From contig NZ_CP007139.1 of NCBI RefSeq assembly GCF_000724625.1, positions 2,170,001 through 2,234,000 on the forward strand: a stretch of DNA of 64,000 nt, given 5' to 3'. A model generated the notes under the pieces. It was not told where the DNA came from, did no database searches, and saw only the letters and a list, made by a program, of their open reading frames with translations. The position numbers and the translations under genes were made by a program. Below are positions 56,248-64,000 of this stretch, in pieces. This DNA comes from Fimbriimonas ginsengisoli Gsoil 348. Its GTDB lineage: Bacteria > Armatimonadota > Fimbriimonadia > Fimbriimonadales > Fimbriimonadaceae. Within the stretch, counting starts at the first letter, position 1. The number at the start of each line of letters is the position of its first letter.

Positions 56248-57209
56248 AGCTGCTTGCCCGGCGAGAGCTTGTGCCCGCGGTGATGGTCGTCATCGCTTTC
56301 GCGATCGGCCCCGCGATGTCGCCCCACTTCTTGGACGCCCGTTACCTCATGGATGCGGTTTCGCAGCAGGCCGAGGCCGGATTGCTCGCGTTGGGAATGA
56401 CGCTCGTCATCGTCAGCGGGCAGATCGACCTCTCCGTTGCCGCCACCTTGGCGCTGGTGGCCGGAGTCACGGCCAAGCTGATGTCCGCCGGAGTTCCGAT
56501 TCCGGTGGCGGGCGTTCTGGGGGCTGGGCTGGGCACCGGGCTTGGATGGATCAACGGCGCGTTCATCTCGCGTTTGCGTCTTCCCTCGTTCGTGGTGACG
56601 CTTGCGACGATGGCGGGGTATCGCGGCGTTGCCCACGTCATGCTCGGCGCGGGGTCTGAGCCGGTGCCGCCCAAGTTTGTCGGCCTCGACATGATGACGG
56701 TGCCCGGCACGCCGGTCCCCGTGCTGCTCGTAGTGCTCATCTTGGCCGCCGTTGCCACCGGAATCGTCCTGCATCGATCCGTGCTCGGTCGCTGGATCTA
56801 CTCGGTGGGTACGAACGAGCGAGCTTCTCTCTTTTCGGGCGTGCCGACGGTCGGAGTTACGACCCGCGTCTTTGCCGTCTCGGGGTTCTTCGCCGGCCTC
56901 GCCGGCCTCATCATCGATTCGCGCCTTGGAATCGCGCGGTACGACCATGCCACCGGTTTGGAGCTCGATGTGATCACCGCGGTGGTCCTCGGCGGAGCCA
57001 GCATCTACGGCGGACAGGGTTCGATTCTTGGAACGATGCTGGCGCTCTTGGCGCTTTCGCTCGTCCGTACCGAAATGGGTTTGCGCAATTACGGCGCGGA
57101 AACCCAGCTCGCGGTGATCGGAACGCTGCTCATCGTGGCCGTCTTGGTCACGAATCTTCTCGACCGACTGGCGCAGAATGGTCGTTCTCCAGTAAAAGTA
57201 ACGACATGA
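56244..57209 (+). CDS. Sugar ABC importer permease 2 (RhaQ-like)
   Basis: A 321-residue membrane protein starting with GTG (56244), overlapping the previous gene. Multiple hydrophobic segments, VGTNERASLFSGVPTVGVTT as cytoplasmic loop, and VLGGASIYGGQGSILGTML near the end. It is paralogous to the first permease. Its stop overlaps the binding protein start (ATGA). Confidence 0.9.
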   Translation: MKLLARRELVPAVMVVIAFAIGPAMSPHFLDARYLMDAVSQQAEAGLLALGMTLVIVSGQIDLSVAATLALVAGVTAKLMSAGVPIPVAGVLGAGLGTGLGWINGAFISRLRLPSFVVTLATMAGYRGVAHVMLGAGSEPVPPKFVGLDMMTVPGTPVPVLLVVLILAAVATGIVLHRSVLGRWIYSVGTNERASLFSGVPTVGVTTRVFAVSGFFAGLAGLIIDSRLGIARYDHATGLELDVITAVVLGGASIYGGQGSILGTMLALLALSLVRTEMGLRNYGAETQLAVIGTLLIVAVLVTNLLDRLAQNGRSPVKVTT

Positions 57210-58279
57210 AGCTTCGCGCCTTCGCGTTCCTCCTTTTTCCCACCCTCGTGCTGGCCGGCTGCGGGAGTAGCGACTCCGGCAGTGGATCCACGGGTACCAC
57301 CGGTGGGACTGCCTCCAAAGAGTCGTCCGGTGCGAAGTTGAAGATCGTTTACATCCCGAAGAACGAGGGGAACCCCTACTTCAACGAAGTAAAGCGTGGC
57401 TTCGAAGACGCGGCCAAGGAACTGGGGGCCGATTTCACCGAGGTCGGACCGGCGACGGGCGAAGCGACGTCCCAGATCCCCATCATCAAGCAGCAGATCC
57501 AGCAGGGGGTGGACGTGATCGCGATCTCGCCCAACAGCCCCGATGCATTGAACACGGTTCTCGACCAGGCCAAGACGAAAGGAATCACCGTCATCACGGT
57601 GGACGCCGACCTCGACAAGAACGAGACGCATCGCGACGCCGCAGTCCTACCTGCCGACTTCGACCAAATCGGCTCTTCTCAAGTTGAGCTGCTTGGAAAA
57701 TTAACCGGGTACGAGGGAGAGTTTGCGATCCTTTCGGCGACGACCGACGCGCCGAACCAAAACGCTTGGATCGCCAAGATGAAGGAGACGCTGAAGGATC
57801 CCAAATTCTCCAAGATGAAGCTCGTCGAAACCGTTTTTGGGGACGATAAGGACGTCAAGAGCACCACCGAGACGGAAGGGTTGCTCGCCAAGCATCCCGG
57901 CTTGCGCGGCATTATCGCCCCAACGAGTGTCGGCCTCGCGGCGGCGGCTCCGGTCATCGAGCGGACCGGCGTTTTCCCCGGCGGACCCCACGCAGTCGGC
58001 AAGGGGCTCCAGCTCACCGGCCTTAGCACCCCCAATCAGCTCAAGAAGTTCGTCAACAACGGCGTGGTGACTTCGTTCCAGCTTTGGGCGCCGTACAACG
58101 AAGGTTATCTGGCCACCTACCTCGGATCGCAAATTCACACCAAGAAGCTGACTCCGACGGCGGGCGCGACCTTTGACACGCCCAAGTTCGGCAAGCAAAA
58201 GCTCAGTGACAAGCTTGTGGTGATTGGCGGCCCACTGGTGACGTTCGACAAATCGAATATCGATAAGTCGAACTTCTAA
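57206..58279 (+). CDS. Sugar-binding lipoprotein (RhaS-like)
   Basis: A 357-residue periplasmic binding protein with lipobox LAGC (Cys19). After a Gly/Ser linker it has YIPKNEGNPYFNEVKRGFED and GVDVIAISPNSPDALN, the type 1 periplasmic binding fold. The sequence GKGLQLTGLSTPNQLKKFV near the end and the gene set are those of the rhamnose importer RhaSTPQ. Because arabinose and fucose enzymes are adjacent, L-rhamnose, L-fucose or L-arabinose are all possible substrates. Co-operonic with the ATPase and permeases. Confidence 0.9.
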   Translation: MKLRAFAFLLFPTLVLAGCGSSDSGSGSTGTTGGTASKESSGAKLKIVYIPKNEGNPYFNEVKRGFEDAAKELGADFTEVGPATGEATSQIPIIKQQIQQGVDVIAISPNSPDALNTVLDQAKTKGITVITVDADLDKNETHRDAAVLPADFDQIGSSQVELLGKLTGYEGEFAILSATTDAPNQNAWIAKMKETLKDPKFSKMKLVETVFGDDKDVKSTTETEGLLAKHPGLRGIIAPTSVGLAAAAPVIERTGVFPGGPHAVGKGLQLTGLSTPNQLKKFVNNGVVTSFQLWAPYNEGYLATYLGSQIHTKKLTPTAGATFDTPKFGKQKLSDKLVVIGGPLVTFDKSNIDKSNF

Positions 58280-58288
58280 GAGCGCTCG

Positions 58289-58313
58289 GGCGCCGTCACA
58301 TTCGGACGGCGCC
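58289..58313. terminator. Bidirectional hairpin between convergent genes
   Basis: GGCGCCGTC (58289-58297) and GACGGCGCC (58305-58313) form a nine-base stem around a seven-base loop. It ends the importer operon and overlaps the end of the opposing gene. Confidence 0.65.
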
Positions 58314-58985
58314 GGTGAGCACTGGGATCAAGCCGGAAGCGTTGGCGTTCCGTTGAGCCCGAGAGATGAGCGAGGCGCGGGCCACCTCTCCCTCGACCTC
58401 GGCCGCTTGCTCGCGGCATCCGATTCCGTACATCGCCAGGGCGATCTCACGGCCGTAGATCGCCTCGCGCTGAGTGTCGGGTAATCCCTGATACATCGCG
58501 TTCGACATGATCAGCTTATAGATGGCCGCGCGGTTCGCCTTGATCTGTTTGCGGGAGACCGGCTTGCCCGTGCTCGCCTGACTGAACAGGGCGTGGGCCA
58601 TGGCAAATCCGTCCGCCAAGTCGTTTGGCTGAAGGCCGACCGCCTTCATTCGCTGGTGGAACTGCTTCACCGAAGTTCGAATCGACTGGATCTGCGCGGG
58701 AAGGGTCTTCGGGTCGTCGGGGTCCGTAAAGGCGATTCCGGCAACCGCGTTCCGGACGCCGGCTTCCGAAGGTTTGAACTTGGTCGACGCTTTGCCCGAG
58801 GCGATGCGCTGCCGCCCCGCTTCCTTCAGCGCCTTGATCCTTTCCTGAAGTCCGGGAACCTTGGCGGCGGCCGCTCCTCTCCCGCTCGGGAGAAGGTCCA
58901 ACACACCTTGCAGGCGAACCTGTTGTGACCAACCGCAAGCAGTGACGAGAAGCAGAGCGAATCCAGCCAAGACTTTCATGTTCAT
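58296..58985 (-). CDS. Secreted helical protein, unknown
   Basis: A 229-residue protein (ATG 58985; ATG 58979 possible) with a signal peptide and possible lipobox (VTACG). The body is rich in charged helix (LQERIKALKEAGRQRIASGK, QQ repeats) without known motif. Its start codon overlaps the stop of the CBM9-like gene (ATGA), so both are co-transcribed. Confidence 0.6.
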   Translation of the reverse strand: MNMKVLAGFALLLVTACGWSQQVRLQGVLDLLPSGRGAAAAKVPGLQERIKALKEAGRQRIASGKASTKFKPSEAGVRNAVAGIAFTDPDDPKTLPAQIQSIRTSVKQFHQRMKAVGLQPNDLADGFAMAHALFSQASTGKPVSRKQIKANRAAIYKLIMSNAMYQGLPDTQREAIYGREIALAMYGIGCREQAAEVEGEVARASLISRAQRNANASGLIPVLTGAVRM

Positions 58986-59812
58986 AAGGATAAACCCGGT
59001 GGGTAAGAAATGGTCAATTCGGATTTGCTGAATTGAATCGGGGTGAATCGATCCGGCATGTGCGTGTCGTACTTTCCGTGGGGAGTCCAGCACCAAGCCG
59101 CTTGGACCTCATTTTCTCCGACCGCCAGTTTTTGGAATCGGCCGAGGAAGAGCCGCCACTCGTCTCCCTCTTCGGGAGGCAAGGACCGTCCGTTCGCAAG
59201 GTGCTCCATCCCTGTCCATGGGAACGCGATTTCGGCGGTCCATCCTCGGCTGGGCTGGCTTGGATCGTTGAGCACTCCGTCGATGTGAACGGCGGAACGC
59301 ACGCCCGGAAAGTCCCAGTCGAGAAACGCCCAGCGCAGGCCGCGGGGGTTGGTTCCCCACCAAAAGCTCTCCGGCTTTCGGTCGAAGTCGCCGCCAAAGG
59401 TGAAAGACTTTCGGTCGATTAGGTCGAACTCGGGAATGTCGAACCGTCCGCCGCGAAGATACGCGTCGCGCCAGATGAAGAAGACCTCGTAAACCGTATT
59501 CAGCGCGTTGAGCTCGAACTCGTAATAGCAGTCGCCGCCGTCGATGAAGACTTCGATATCGTTCTCGTTGAAGATGATCGAGTCGCGCTCCGTCAGCTTC
59601 GCCTTGGGATACGGCTCCTCGACCCAAAAGCCGATGTAGAGGTTATCGTCGTCCCACAGCACGGCGGATTGCGTGCCGAGGAGGCCGGGCTCGCCGGTCG
59701 CCATGTCGACGAAGCGTGGTGAACGCGGCGCGTTTTGCCAGGCTGGGTGGGAAAGCGTGCCGTCGACGGGCAATGGCTCGGAGACTCGGTACGCGACGTA
59801 GGATTCAGCCAT
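58982..59812 (-). CDS. CBM9-like carbohydrate-binding family protein
   Basis: A 276-residue protein without a signal peptide. AGAGAGG precedes the ATG at 59812; an earlier frame to 60046 has no such site. YRVSEPLPVDGTLSHPAWQN, DDDNLYIGFWVEEPYPKAKL and ENDIEVFIDGGDCYYEFELN are typical of the CBM9/DOMON-like fold found with glycoside hydrolases. It overlaps the downstream gene. Role: probably binds carbohydrate, as part of the sugar island. Confidence 0.8.
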   Translation of the reverse strand: MAESYVAYRVSEPLPVDGTLSHPAWQNAPRSPRFVDMATGEPGLLGTQSAVLWDDDNLYIGFWVEEPYPKAKLTERDSIIFNENDIEVFIDGGDCYYEFELNALNTVYEVFFIWRDAYLRGGRFDIPEFDLIDRKSFTFGGDFDRKPESFWWGTNPRGLRWAFLDWDFPGVRSAVHIDGVLNDPSQPSRGWTAEIAFPWTGMEHLANGRSLPPEEGDEWRLFLGRFQKLAVGENEVQAAWCWTPHGKYDTHMPDRFTPIQFSKSELTISYPPGLSL

Positions 59813-59881
59813 AGACCTCTCTAAGTATGTCTCTCCTACCGGCAACCTTCTTTGAGCGAAGTTTGTATCTTGGGTGCGTAC

Positions 59882-60415
59882 ATGAGTTCGATCGAGGGAT
59901 TTGCTTTCGAATGGCTTTGGAGCCGGATCTTTGCTTTTCGGCCGAAGCTTTCGAAAGAAGGCCAGCTGCTCGTCGCCACTACCGGTTGGCGCGCTCATCT
60001 GTTCTCGCTTGGTTTTGGCTCGAGGAAGGTGGTCGTCGATCCTCACCTGAGGGTAGTTCGGCTACAGATTCGAAAGTGGTGGTTCTACCGCACTTCGAAG
60101 CGAATTGAGTTCGATTGGGTCGAGGAGATCCTTTACGGATACAACGACATGTCGGCGGGCGCCAGTTGGTCGGCACACCAGGCGCAGGATCTCTTCACCG
60201 TAGGCTTGCTCCTCAAGAACCGGGAGGAGGTCACGCTGTTCCGGTACTACGGAGAGGGTGAATTCGTCAACGATGGCGTCTGGCCCGATTGGTTCTACTG
60301 GGAAGACAACCTCGTATCGCCCTATCTGCGAAACACGCAGGAGGGAGAGTCGCTCATGTATTGCGACCTCCTCAGCCGGATGATCGGCGTTCCGATTGGC
60401 AACCCGCCGCCCTAG
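59882..60415 (+). CDS. Unknown soluble protein
   Basis: A 177-residue protein from ATG 59882. It is aromatic-rich (WLWSRIFAFRPK, KWWFYRTSKRIEFDWVEEIL, WPDWFYWEDNLVSPYL) and has no membrane segment. I do not recognise a family. Its stop overlaps the convergent PagL-like gene. Confidence 0.5.
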   Translation: MSSIEGFAFEWLWSRIFAFRPKLSKEGQLLVATTGWRAHLFSLGFGSRKVVVDPHLRVVRLQIRKWWFYRTSKRIEFDWVEEILYGYNDMSAGASWSAHQAQDLFTVGLLLKNREEVTLFRYYGEGEFVNDGVWPDWFYWEDNLVSPYLRNTQEGESLMYCDLLSRMIGVPIGNPPP

Positions 60416-60981
60416 TAGCGGATGCCGATCGTCAGAAAGAACTGGTTTTGCCCCTGATTTGGCTTCTTAACGCCGCCGTTGGAGATGTGCAAGAGCCGCA
60501 AACCGATGAGGTAGTCGCGGCGACCGCCCGGGAAGATGCCGCCGAAGCCGATCATCGGCGTCGAGTTGAGCGTGATGTCCAAATCCCGAGACGTCGCGGT
60601 GGTGTACTGAAGACCCCAGCCGAAATCGCCGTACATGCTTCGCCCTTGTTTATCTTGGGGCCAGAACCAACGGGAGTAAACGAGACCACCCACCGCCCAG
60701 GTGCTGCGAACCCGGGTGTAGGCGAACCGGCTCGTCGTACGGTCGACGTATCCCTCGTAGACAAGTTGAGCGGGCAAGGTGCGAAACCTAAAGCGATGCT
60801 CCGGCTTCCCAAATCCCAGCCCAACCCCGAAGCCGTACCGGATGTCTTCGGAACCTAGAAACGCGACCGATTGTCCCGTAAAACCGTAAAGGTATTTGGA
60901 GGGATGGTTAAGAGGTCGATCCTCTGCCAACGCCCCCGAAAGGAGTGCAAACAAACCCAACGCAACCGTTCCCTTAGTCAT
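60412..60981 (-). CDS. PagL-like lipid A 3-O-deacylase
   Basis: A 189-residue outer-membrane protein with a signal peptide (residues 1-19). The rest alternates as beta-barrel strands. LRLLHISNGGVKKPNQGQN near the end is the catalytic motif of PagL (His and Ser with the Asn-Pro-Gly context). It removes the 3-O-linked acyl chain of lipid A, so its presence suggests LPS in this organism. Confidence 0.85.
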   Translation of the reverse strand: MTKGTVALGLFALLSGALAEDRPLNHPSKYLYGFTGQSVAFLGSEDIRYGFGVGLGFGKPEHRFRFRTLPAQLVYEGYVDRTTSRFAYTRVRSTWAVGGLVYSRWFWPQDKQGRSMYGDFGWGLQYTTATSRDLDITLNSTPMIGFGGIFPGGRRDYLIGLRLLHISNGGVKKPNQGQNQFFLTIGIRY

Positions 60982-61052
60982 CGATACTCATGAATCCCGA
61001 GCCCATGATGCGGGATGAGGTACAGTTCGCCGCAACCCCCCTTGGATTTGTC

Positions 61053-62405
61053 ATGCGCACACGCCTGCCTGTAGTAGTCATCGTCGGACGTCCCAACGTC
61101 GGCAAGAGCACCCTTTTCAACCGATTGGTGGGGCGCCGCGTGGCGGTGGTCGAGGACACCCCGGGCATCACCCGAGACCGCCTGTATGCCGAAACCGAGT
61201 GGAATGGACGACGGTTCCAAGTCGTCGACACCGGCGGCATCGTCTTTTCCGAAGAAGATCCGCTGTCCGAGCAGATCCGCGTGCAGGCGAACGTCGCTCT
61301 AGAGGAGGCGGACATCGTCCTCTTCCTGACCGACGCGAGGGATGGGATGAATCCCGACGATATGGACCTTGCTCGCGAGCTGCGTCCGGTTAAGAAGCCG
61401 GTGCTGGTCGTGGTGAACAAGGCGGACAATCCCGAGCGAGATTCGTTTGCCAACGAGTTCTACTCCGTCGGATTGGGCGAGGTGTATCCGGTCTCAGGCC
61501 TCCACGGCCGCGGCGTTGCCGATCTGATGGACGTGGTCGTCGACCTCCTGCCTCCGGCGTCGGAGATCGACGTCGACGACCGCACCGAAGTCCGAGTGGC
61601 GATCGTCGGACGTCCGAACGTCGGCAAGTCCTCGATGATCAACGCCTTCACCGGCGAGCAGCGGATGATCGTCTCGGACATCGCGGGCACCACGCGCGAC
61701 GCGATCGACACCGAGTTGGAGTACCACGGCGAAAAGTTCCGTCTCATCGACACCGCCGGTATCCGGCGTCGAGGCAAGATTCAGGGATCGGTCGAATACT
61801 ACATGGTCGACCGGGCGCAGAAAGCGATCGACAAGGCCGATTGCGCGATGGTCGTGGTCGATGGCAACGAAGGGCTCACCGACGGCGACAAGCGTATCAT
61901 GAAGCTGGCGCACGATGCCGGAAAAGCGGTGGTCTTCGCGATCAACAAGTGGGACCTGAAAGAGCCGCCCGACGGCCACCCGCGTCACATGACTCAGATC
62001 AAGAAGGATTTCATCAAGGTCGTCAAGAACGAAATCCCCGAGCTGAATTACGCTACCGCCGCCTTCACGTCCGCCAAGGAGAGCGCGGGTCTCGGCCCGG
62101 CATTGGATGAGGTTCTTCGAGCCCAAGAGGCTTACAACTTCCGGATTTCCACCGGTCAGTTGAACCGGCTGATTCAAGAAGCGGTCTTCTCTCGTCCCTA
62201 TTCCAGTAAGGGCCGGGTGCTCAAGATCTACTACGCGACTCAGGTCTCTACCCGCCCTCCGACCTTCGTGCTGTTCTGCAACGACCCGGAGCTACTCCAC
62301 TTCAGCTATCAGCGATACCTGCTGAACAAGATCCGTGAAGCCTTCCCCCTCGAAGGCACGCCGGTCCGTCTGACCGCCAAGAGCAGCCACAAGAAACCAG
62401 AATAA
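61053..62405 (+). CDS. der: Ribosome biogenesis GTPase Der
   Basis: A 450-residue double-GTPase. First domain: VGRPNVGKSTLFNRL, DTPGITRDR and NKAD. Second: VGRPNVGKSSMINAFTGEQR, IAGTTRDAID and NKWD. A C-terminal KH-like domain follows. Start at 61053 is chosen because it matches the usual Der N-terminus; a frame to 60990 is possible. It is needed for 50S assembly. Divergent from the PagL-like gene. Confidence 0.95.
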   Translation: MRTRLPVVVIVGRPNVGKSTLFNRLVGRRVAVVEDTPGITRDRLYAETEWNGRRFQVVDTGGIVFSEEDPLSEQIRVQANVALEEADIVLFLTDARDGMNPDDMDLARELRPVKKPVLVVVNKADNPERDSFANEFYSVGLGEVYPVSGLHGRGVADLMDVVVDLLPPASEIDVDDRTEVRVAIVGRPNVGKSSMINAFTGEQRMIVSDIAGTTRDAIDTELEYHGEKFRLIDTAGIRRRGKIQGSVEYYMVDRAQKAIDKADCAMVVVDGNEGLTDGDKRIMKLAHDAGKAVVFAINKWDLKEPPDGHPRHMTQIKKDFIKVVKNEIPELNYATAAFTSAKESAGLGPALDEVLRAQEAYNFRISTGQLNRLIQEAVFSRPYSSKGRVLKIYYATQVSTRPPTFVLFCNDPELLHFSYQRYLLNKIREAFPLEGTPVRLTAKSSHKKPE

Positions 62406-62406
62406 G

Positions 62407-62497
62407 GTAGCACGGGCGGCTCGCCCGTGGGTATTCATGGGCGGCCCGCCCATGCTGGCGAACGTCCGTTCGCCGGAGTGCCGGTCTGGAGACCGGC
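62407..62497. repeat. Run of four consecutive hairpins with GTAGC-type start
   Basis: Directly after der: GTAGCACGGGC at 62407, then CACGGGCG-gct-CGCCCGTG (62411-62429), CATGGGC-ggcc-GCCCATG (about 62436-62454), GGCGAAC-gtcc-GTTCGCC (62457-62474) and GCCGGTCT-gg-AGACCGGC (62480-62497). All four stems are perfect and each has a different sequence. Confidence 0.85.
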
Positions 62498-62545
62498 GGT
62501 CATTGCCGAGGTGCGATGGAAAAACGCCCGACGGTGGAGAAAATA

Positions 62546-62764
62546 TCACGCAACGGAAACGGTGCCTGCGACGCTAGATGGGAGGGGTATGGCGTACCCG
62601 TGGCGTTGGAGGGCTTCTAGATGAAGTGCGATAGCTGTTGCCATTTCCGCTTTGACTTCATCGAGGGAGTCGCCCACCGCAATACAACCGGGAAGATCCG
62701 GGACGTAGGCTCCCCAATTTAGCGCACCCTCCGGCCTTTCGTAAATGACGACGTATTGATGCAT
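62546..62764 (-). CDS. hicB: HicB-family antitoxin
   Basis: A 72-residue protein. MHQYVVIYERPEGALNWGAY and PDLPGCIAVGDSLDEVKAEM are the HicB antitoxin fold (partial RNase H-like). It follows the HicA toxin gene with 42 bases between, and lacks the usual C-terminal DNA-binding domain, so it may be a short variant. Confidence 0.85.
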   Translation of the reverse strand: MHQYVVIYERPEGALNWGAYVPDLPGCIAVGDSLDEVKAEMATAIALHLEALQRHGYAIPLPSSVAGTVSVA

Positions 62765-62806
62765 GGCTTCTCTCCTAATAAGTTATAGACGCAATTCAGC
62801 GATAGG

Positions 62807-62992
62807 CTATTTCCAGCCAGCCTGTTTTTTGATGCTATTCAACGTTCCCGGTGGTATCTCTTTGTTGGGAGGTCCCGGAACCGTCACAATGCCCGGTTTC
62901 GTTGGATGAACGAACTGCCGATGGCTTCCCGATTGGTGGTCAAGCACCCACCCCTCCTTTCTAAGTTTATCGAGCAGGTCTCGAACTTGCAT
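62807..62992 (-). CDS. hicA: HicA-family mRNA interferase toxin
   Basis: A 61-residue protein. VRDLLDKLRKEGWVLDHQSG followed by SHRQFVHPTKPG has the catalytic His of the HicA double-stranded RNA-binding fold; VPGPPNKEIPPGTLNSIKKQ continues the family pattern. It begins 15 bases after the mlaE-like stop. Confidence 0.9.
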   Translation of the reverse strand: MQVRDLLDKLRKEGWVLDHQSGSHRQFVHPTKPGIVTVPGPPNKEIPPGTLNSIKKQAGWK

Positions 62993-63007
62993 GGGGAACT
63001 CCCAAGG

Positions 63008-63790
63008 CTAGTACATCGCTCTCGCTAACAGGAAGTTGGCGATGTAAATGAGGACCATGCCGATGACGACGGTGTTGGTGGTGGCGCGACCTACGCCGAC
63101 GGCGCCTTCCTTGGTTCTCAGCCCCTGCTGGCAGGCGACGACGGCGACGATGAGGCCGAAACAGGGAGTTTTGATCATTCCCTTGACGAAATCTTCCGGC
63201 TTCACGAATTGCTGGACCGAATGGATAAAGGTGGCGTACGAGATCCGCTCCGTAATGGCCACCAGGAGGCCGCCCACCACGCCGGACCACATGCAGACCA
63301 TCGAGAGCACCGGCAGCATCAGGAGGCCCGCCAGAATGCGAGGGATGATCAAGTAGTTCGTGGGATGGACGCTCAGCATCTTGAGGGCGTCGATCTGCTC
63401 GGTTACCGCCATGCTGCCGATCTGGGCGGCCATCGCGGAGCCGCAACGCGCCGCCACCATGATTCCCGCAATCACCGGTCCGACCTCGCGGGTGACGGTC
63501 AGTCCTACCGTGGCTCCCACGAAATTCGTGGCGCCATACTGACCCAGGAACTGGGAAAGGTAGAGCGATAGAACCGCTCCGGAAAAGAACCCGGTCAAGG
63601 TGACGATCGGGACTGAGGCGACCCCAATGAACGCCATTTGGTTCATCGTCTCGCGAATCTCGAATGGGCGGCGGGGGGCTCGTCGAATCGCGTCGGCGAT
63701 GATCATGCCGCACTCCCCAACGAACGTCAGGAAGGAGACGATCGACTGGATCGGGCTAAGGGCGTAGGGGCGGTCGACGTTCGCGGCCAT
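63008..63790 (-). CDS. MlaE family lipid-transport ABC permease
   Basis: A 260-residue membrane protein with five to six hydrophobic segments. VGECGMIIADAIRRAPRRPF and ETMNQMAFIGVASVPIVTLT, then EVGPVIAGIMVAARCGSAMA and QIGSMAVTEQIDALKMLSVH, are typical of MlaE/YrbE permeases of the phospholipid-trafficking system. Partner genes (ATPase, MlaD) are not in this window. Confidence 0.93.
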   Translation of the reverse strand: MAANVDRPYALSPIQSIVSFLTFVGECGMIIADAIRRAPRRPFEIRETMNQMAFIGVASVPIVTLTGFFSGAVLSLYLSQFLGQYGATNFVGATVGLTVTREVGPVIAGIMVAARCGSAMAAQIGSMAVTEQIDALKMLSVHPTNYLIIPRILAGLLMLPVLSMVCMWSGVVGGLLVAITERISYATFIHSVQQFVKPEDFVKGMIKTPCFGLIVAVVACQQGLRTKEGAVGVGRATTNTVVIGMVLIYIANFLLARAMY

Positions 63791-63814
63791 TGGCGGAGGT
63801 CTCAGGCTAAGACC

Positions 63815-64000
63815 TTACCGTACTTCCCACACCCGGTAGCCGATCTTGAAGAGGGCGCCTCGGATTCGGGTCAGCGTCGCCTTCTGCAACTCGTCCATCG
63901 AGGTCTTGGCGGCGGCCGCATCGTCTTGCGTTAGCGCCAGAAGCTCCTGCCTCCGGCCCAAGATATTTCCATCGTCGCCGGATCGCACCTCGTACATCTC
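63815..64000 (-). CDS. Unknown protein, N-terminus outside window
   Basis: The last 61 residues of a frame that stays open to the window edge and ends 24 bases before the MlaE start. The visible part (ELLALTQDDAAAAKTSMDEL, GALFKIGYRVWEVR) is helical and charged. Nothing recognised. Confidence 0.35.
   Translation of the reverse strand, partial: EMYEVRSGDDGNILGRRQELLALTQDDAAAAKTSMDELQKATLTRIRGALFKIGYRVWEVR

Overview
The window is about 60% GC and reads as chromosomal DNA from a Gram-negative-type (diderm) bacterium, most likely of the Armatimonadota/Fimbriimonas kind. The reasons are a 16S rRNA gene that stands alone, two prepilin-like proteins with an N-methylation motif plus a DUF1559-type one, outer-membrane functions (TolC, a PagL-like lipid A deacylase, an MlaE permease) and many glycoside hydrolases. 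The phylum is an inference; the 16S gene would settle it. I see no CRISPR array, insertion sequence, prophage or tRNA gene.

Region 1-8.6 kb: a BlaI-type repressor and BlaR1-like M56 protease pair behind a clear sigma-70-like promoter, a 1392-residue multi-GAF hybrid histidine kinase, an AraC-family regulator and an unknown protein with an HExxH motif. Region 8.6-11.7 kb: purA, with a promoter and a terminator-like hairpin in its leader, converging on a small cluster made of a Cys-rich secreted peptide, a pseudopilin and a membrane protein. Region 11.9-17.6 kb: a TolC/MacA/MacB efflux system whose permease and ATPase genes are separated by an antisense Uma2 gene.

Region 17.8-30.3 kb: an Ig-repeat lipoprotein, xylose isomerase, a histidine phosphatase, a GH50-like agarase homologue, release factor 3 and a LarA-like protein. 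Region 30.3-45.9 kb: an oxidoreductase, a lipoprotein, two 9-bp tandem arrays, an M28 peptidase, a GH27 alpha-galactosidase, a ThuA protein, a HisRS-like orphan, prepilins and a YhaO/YhaN (SbcCD-like) pair.

Region 45.9-48.2 kb holds the 16S rRNA gene with its own leader, processing stem and terminator, but no 23S, 5S or tRNA. Region 48.2-60.4 kb is a sugar-use island: GH29 alpha-L-fucosidase, araB, a DUF433/DUF5615 toxin-antitoxin pair, araA, and a four-gene RhaSTPQ-like ABC importer, followed by a CBM9-like protein. Region 60.4-64 kb: a PagL-like deacylase, Der GTPase, a run of four hairpins, hicAB and an MlaE permease.

Together the genes suggest an organism that degrades plant and algal polysaccharides (galactosides, fucosides, arabinose, xylose, possibly agar), senses its surroundings with large kinases and displays pilin-like proteins. 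Short palindromic repeats containing a GTAGC..CGGC motif are scattered through the intergenic DNA.
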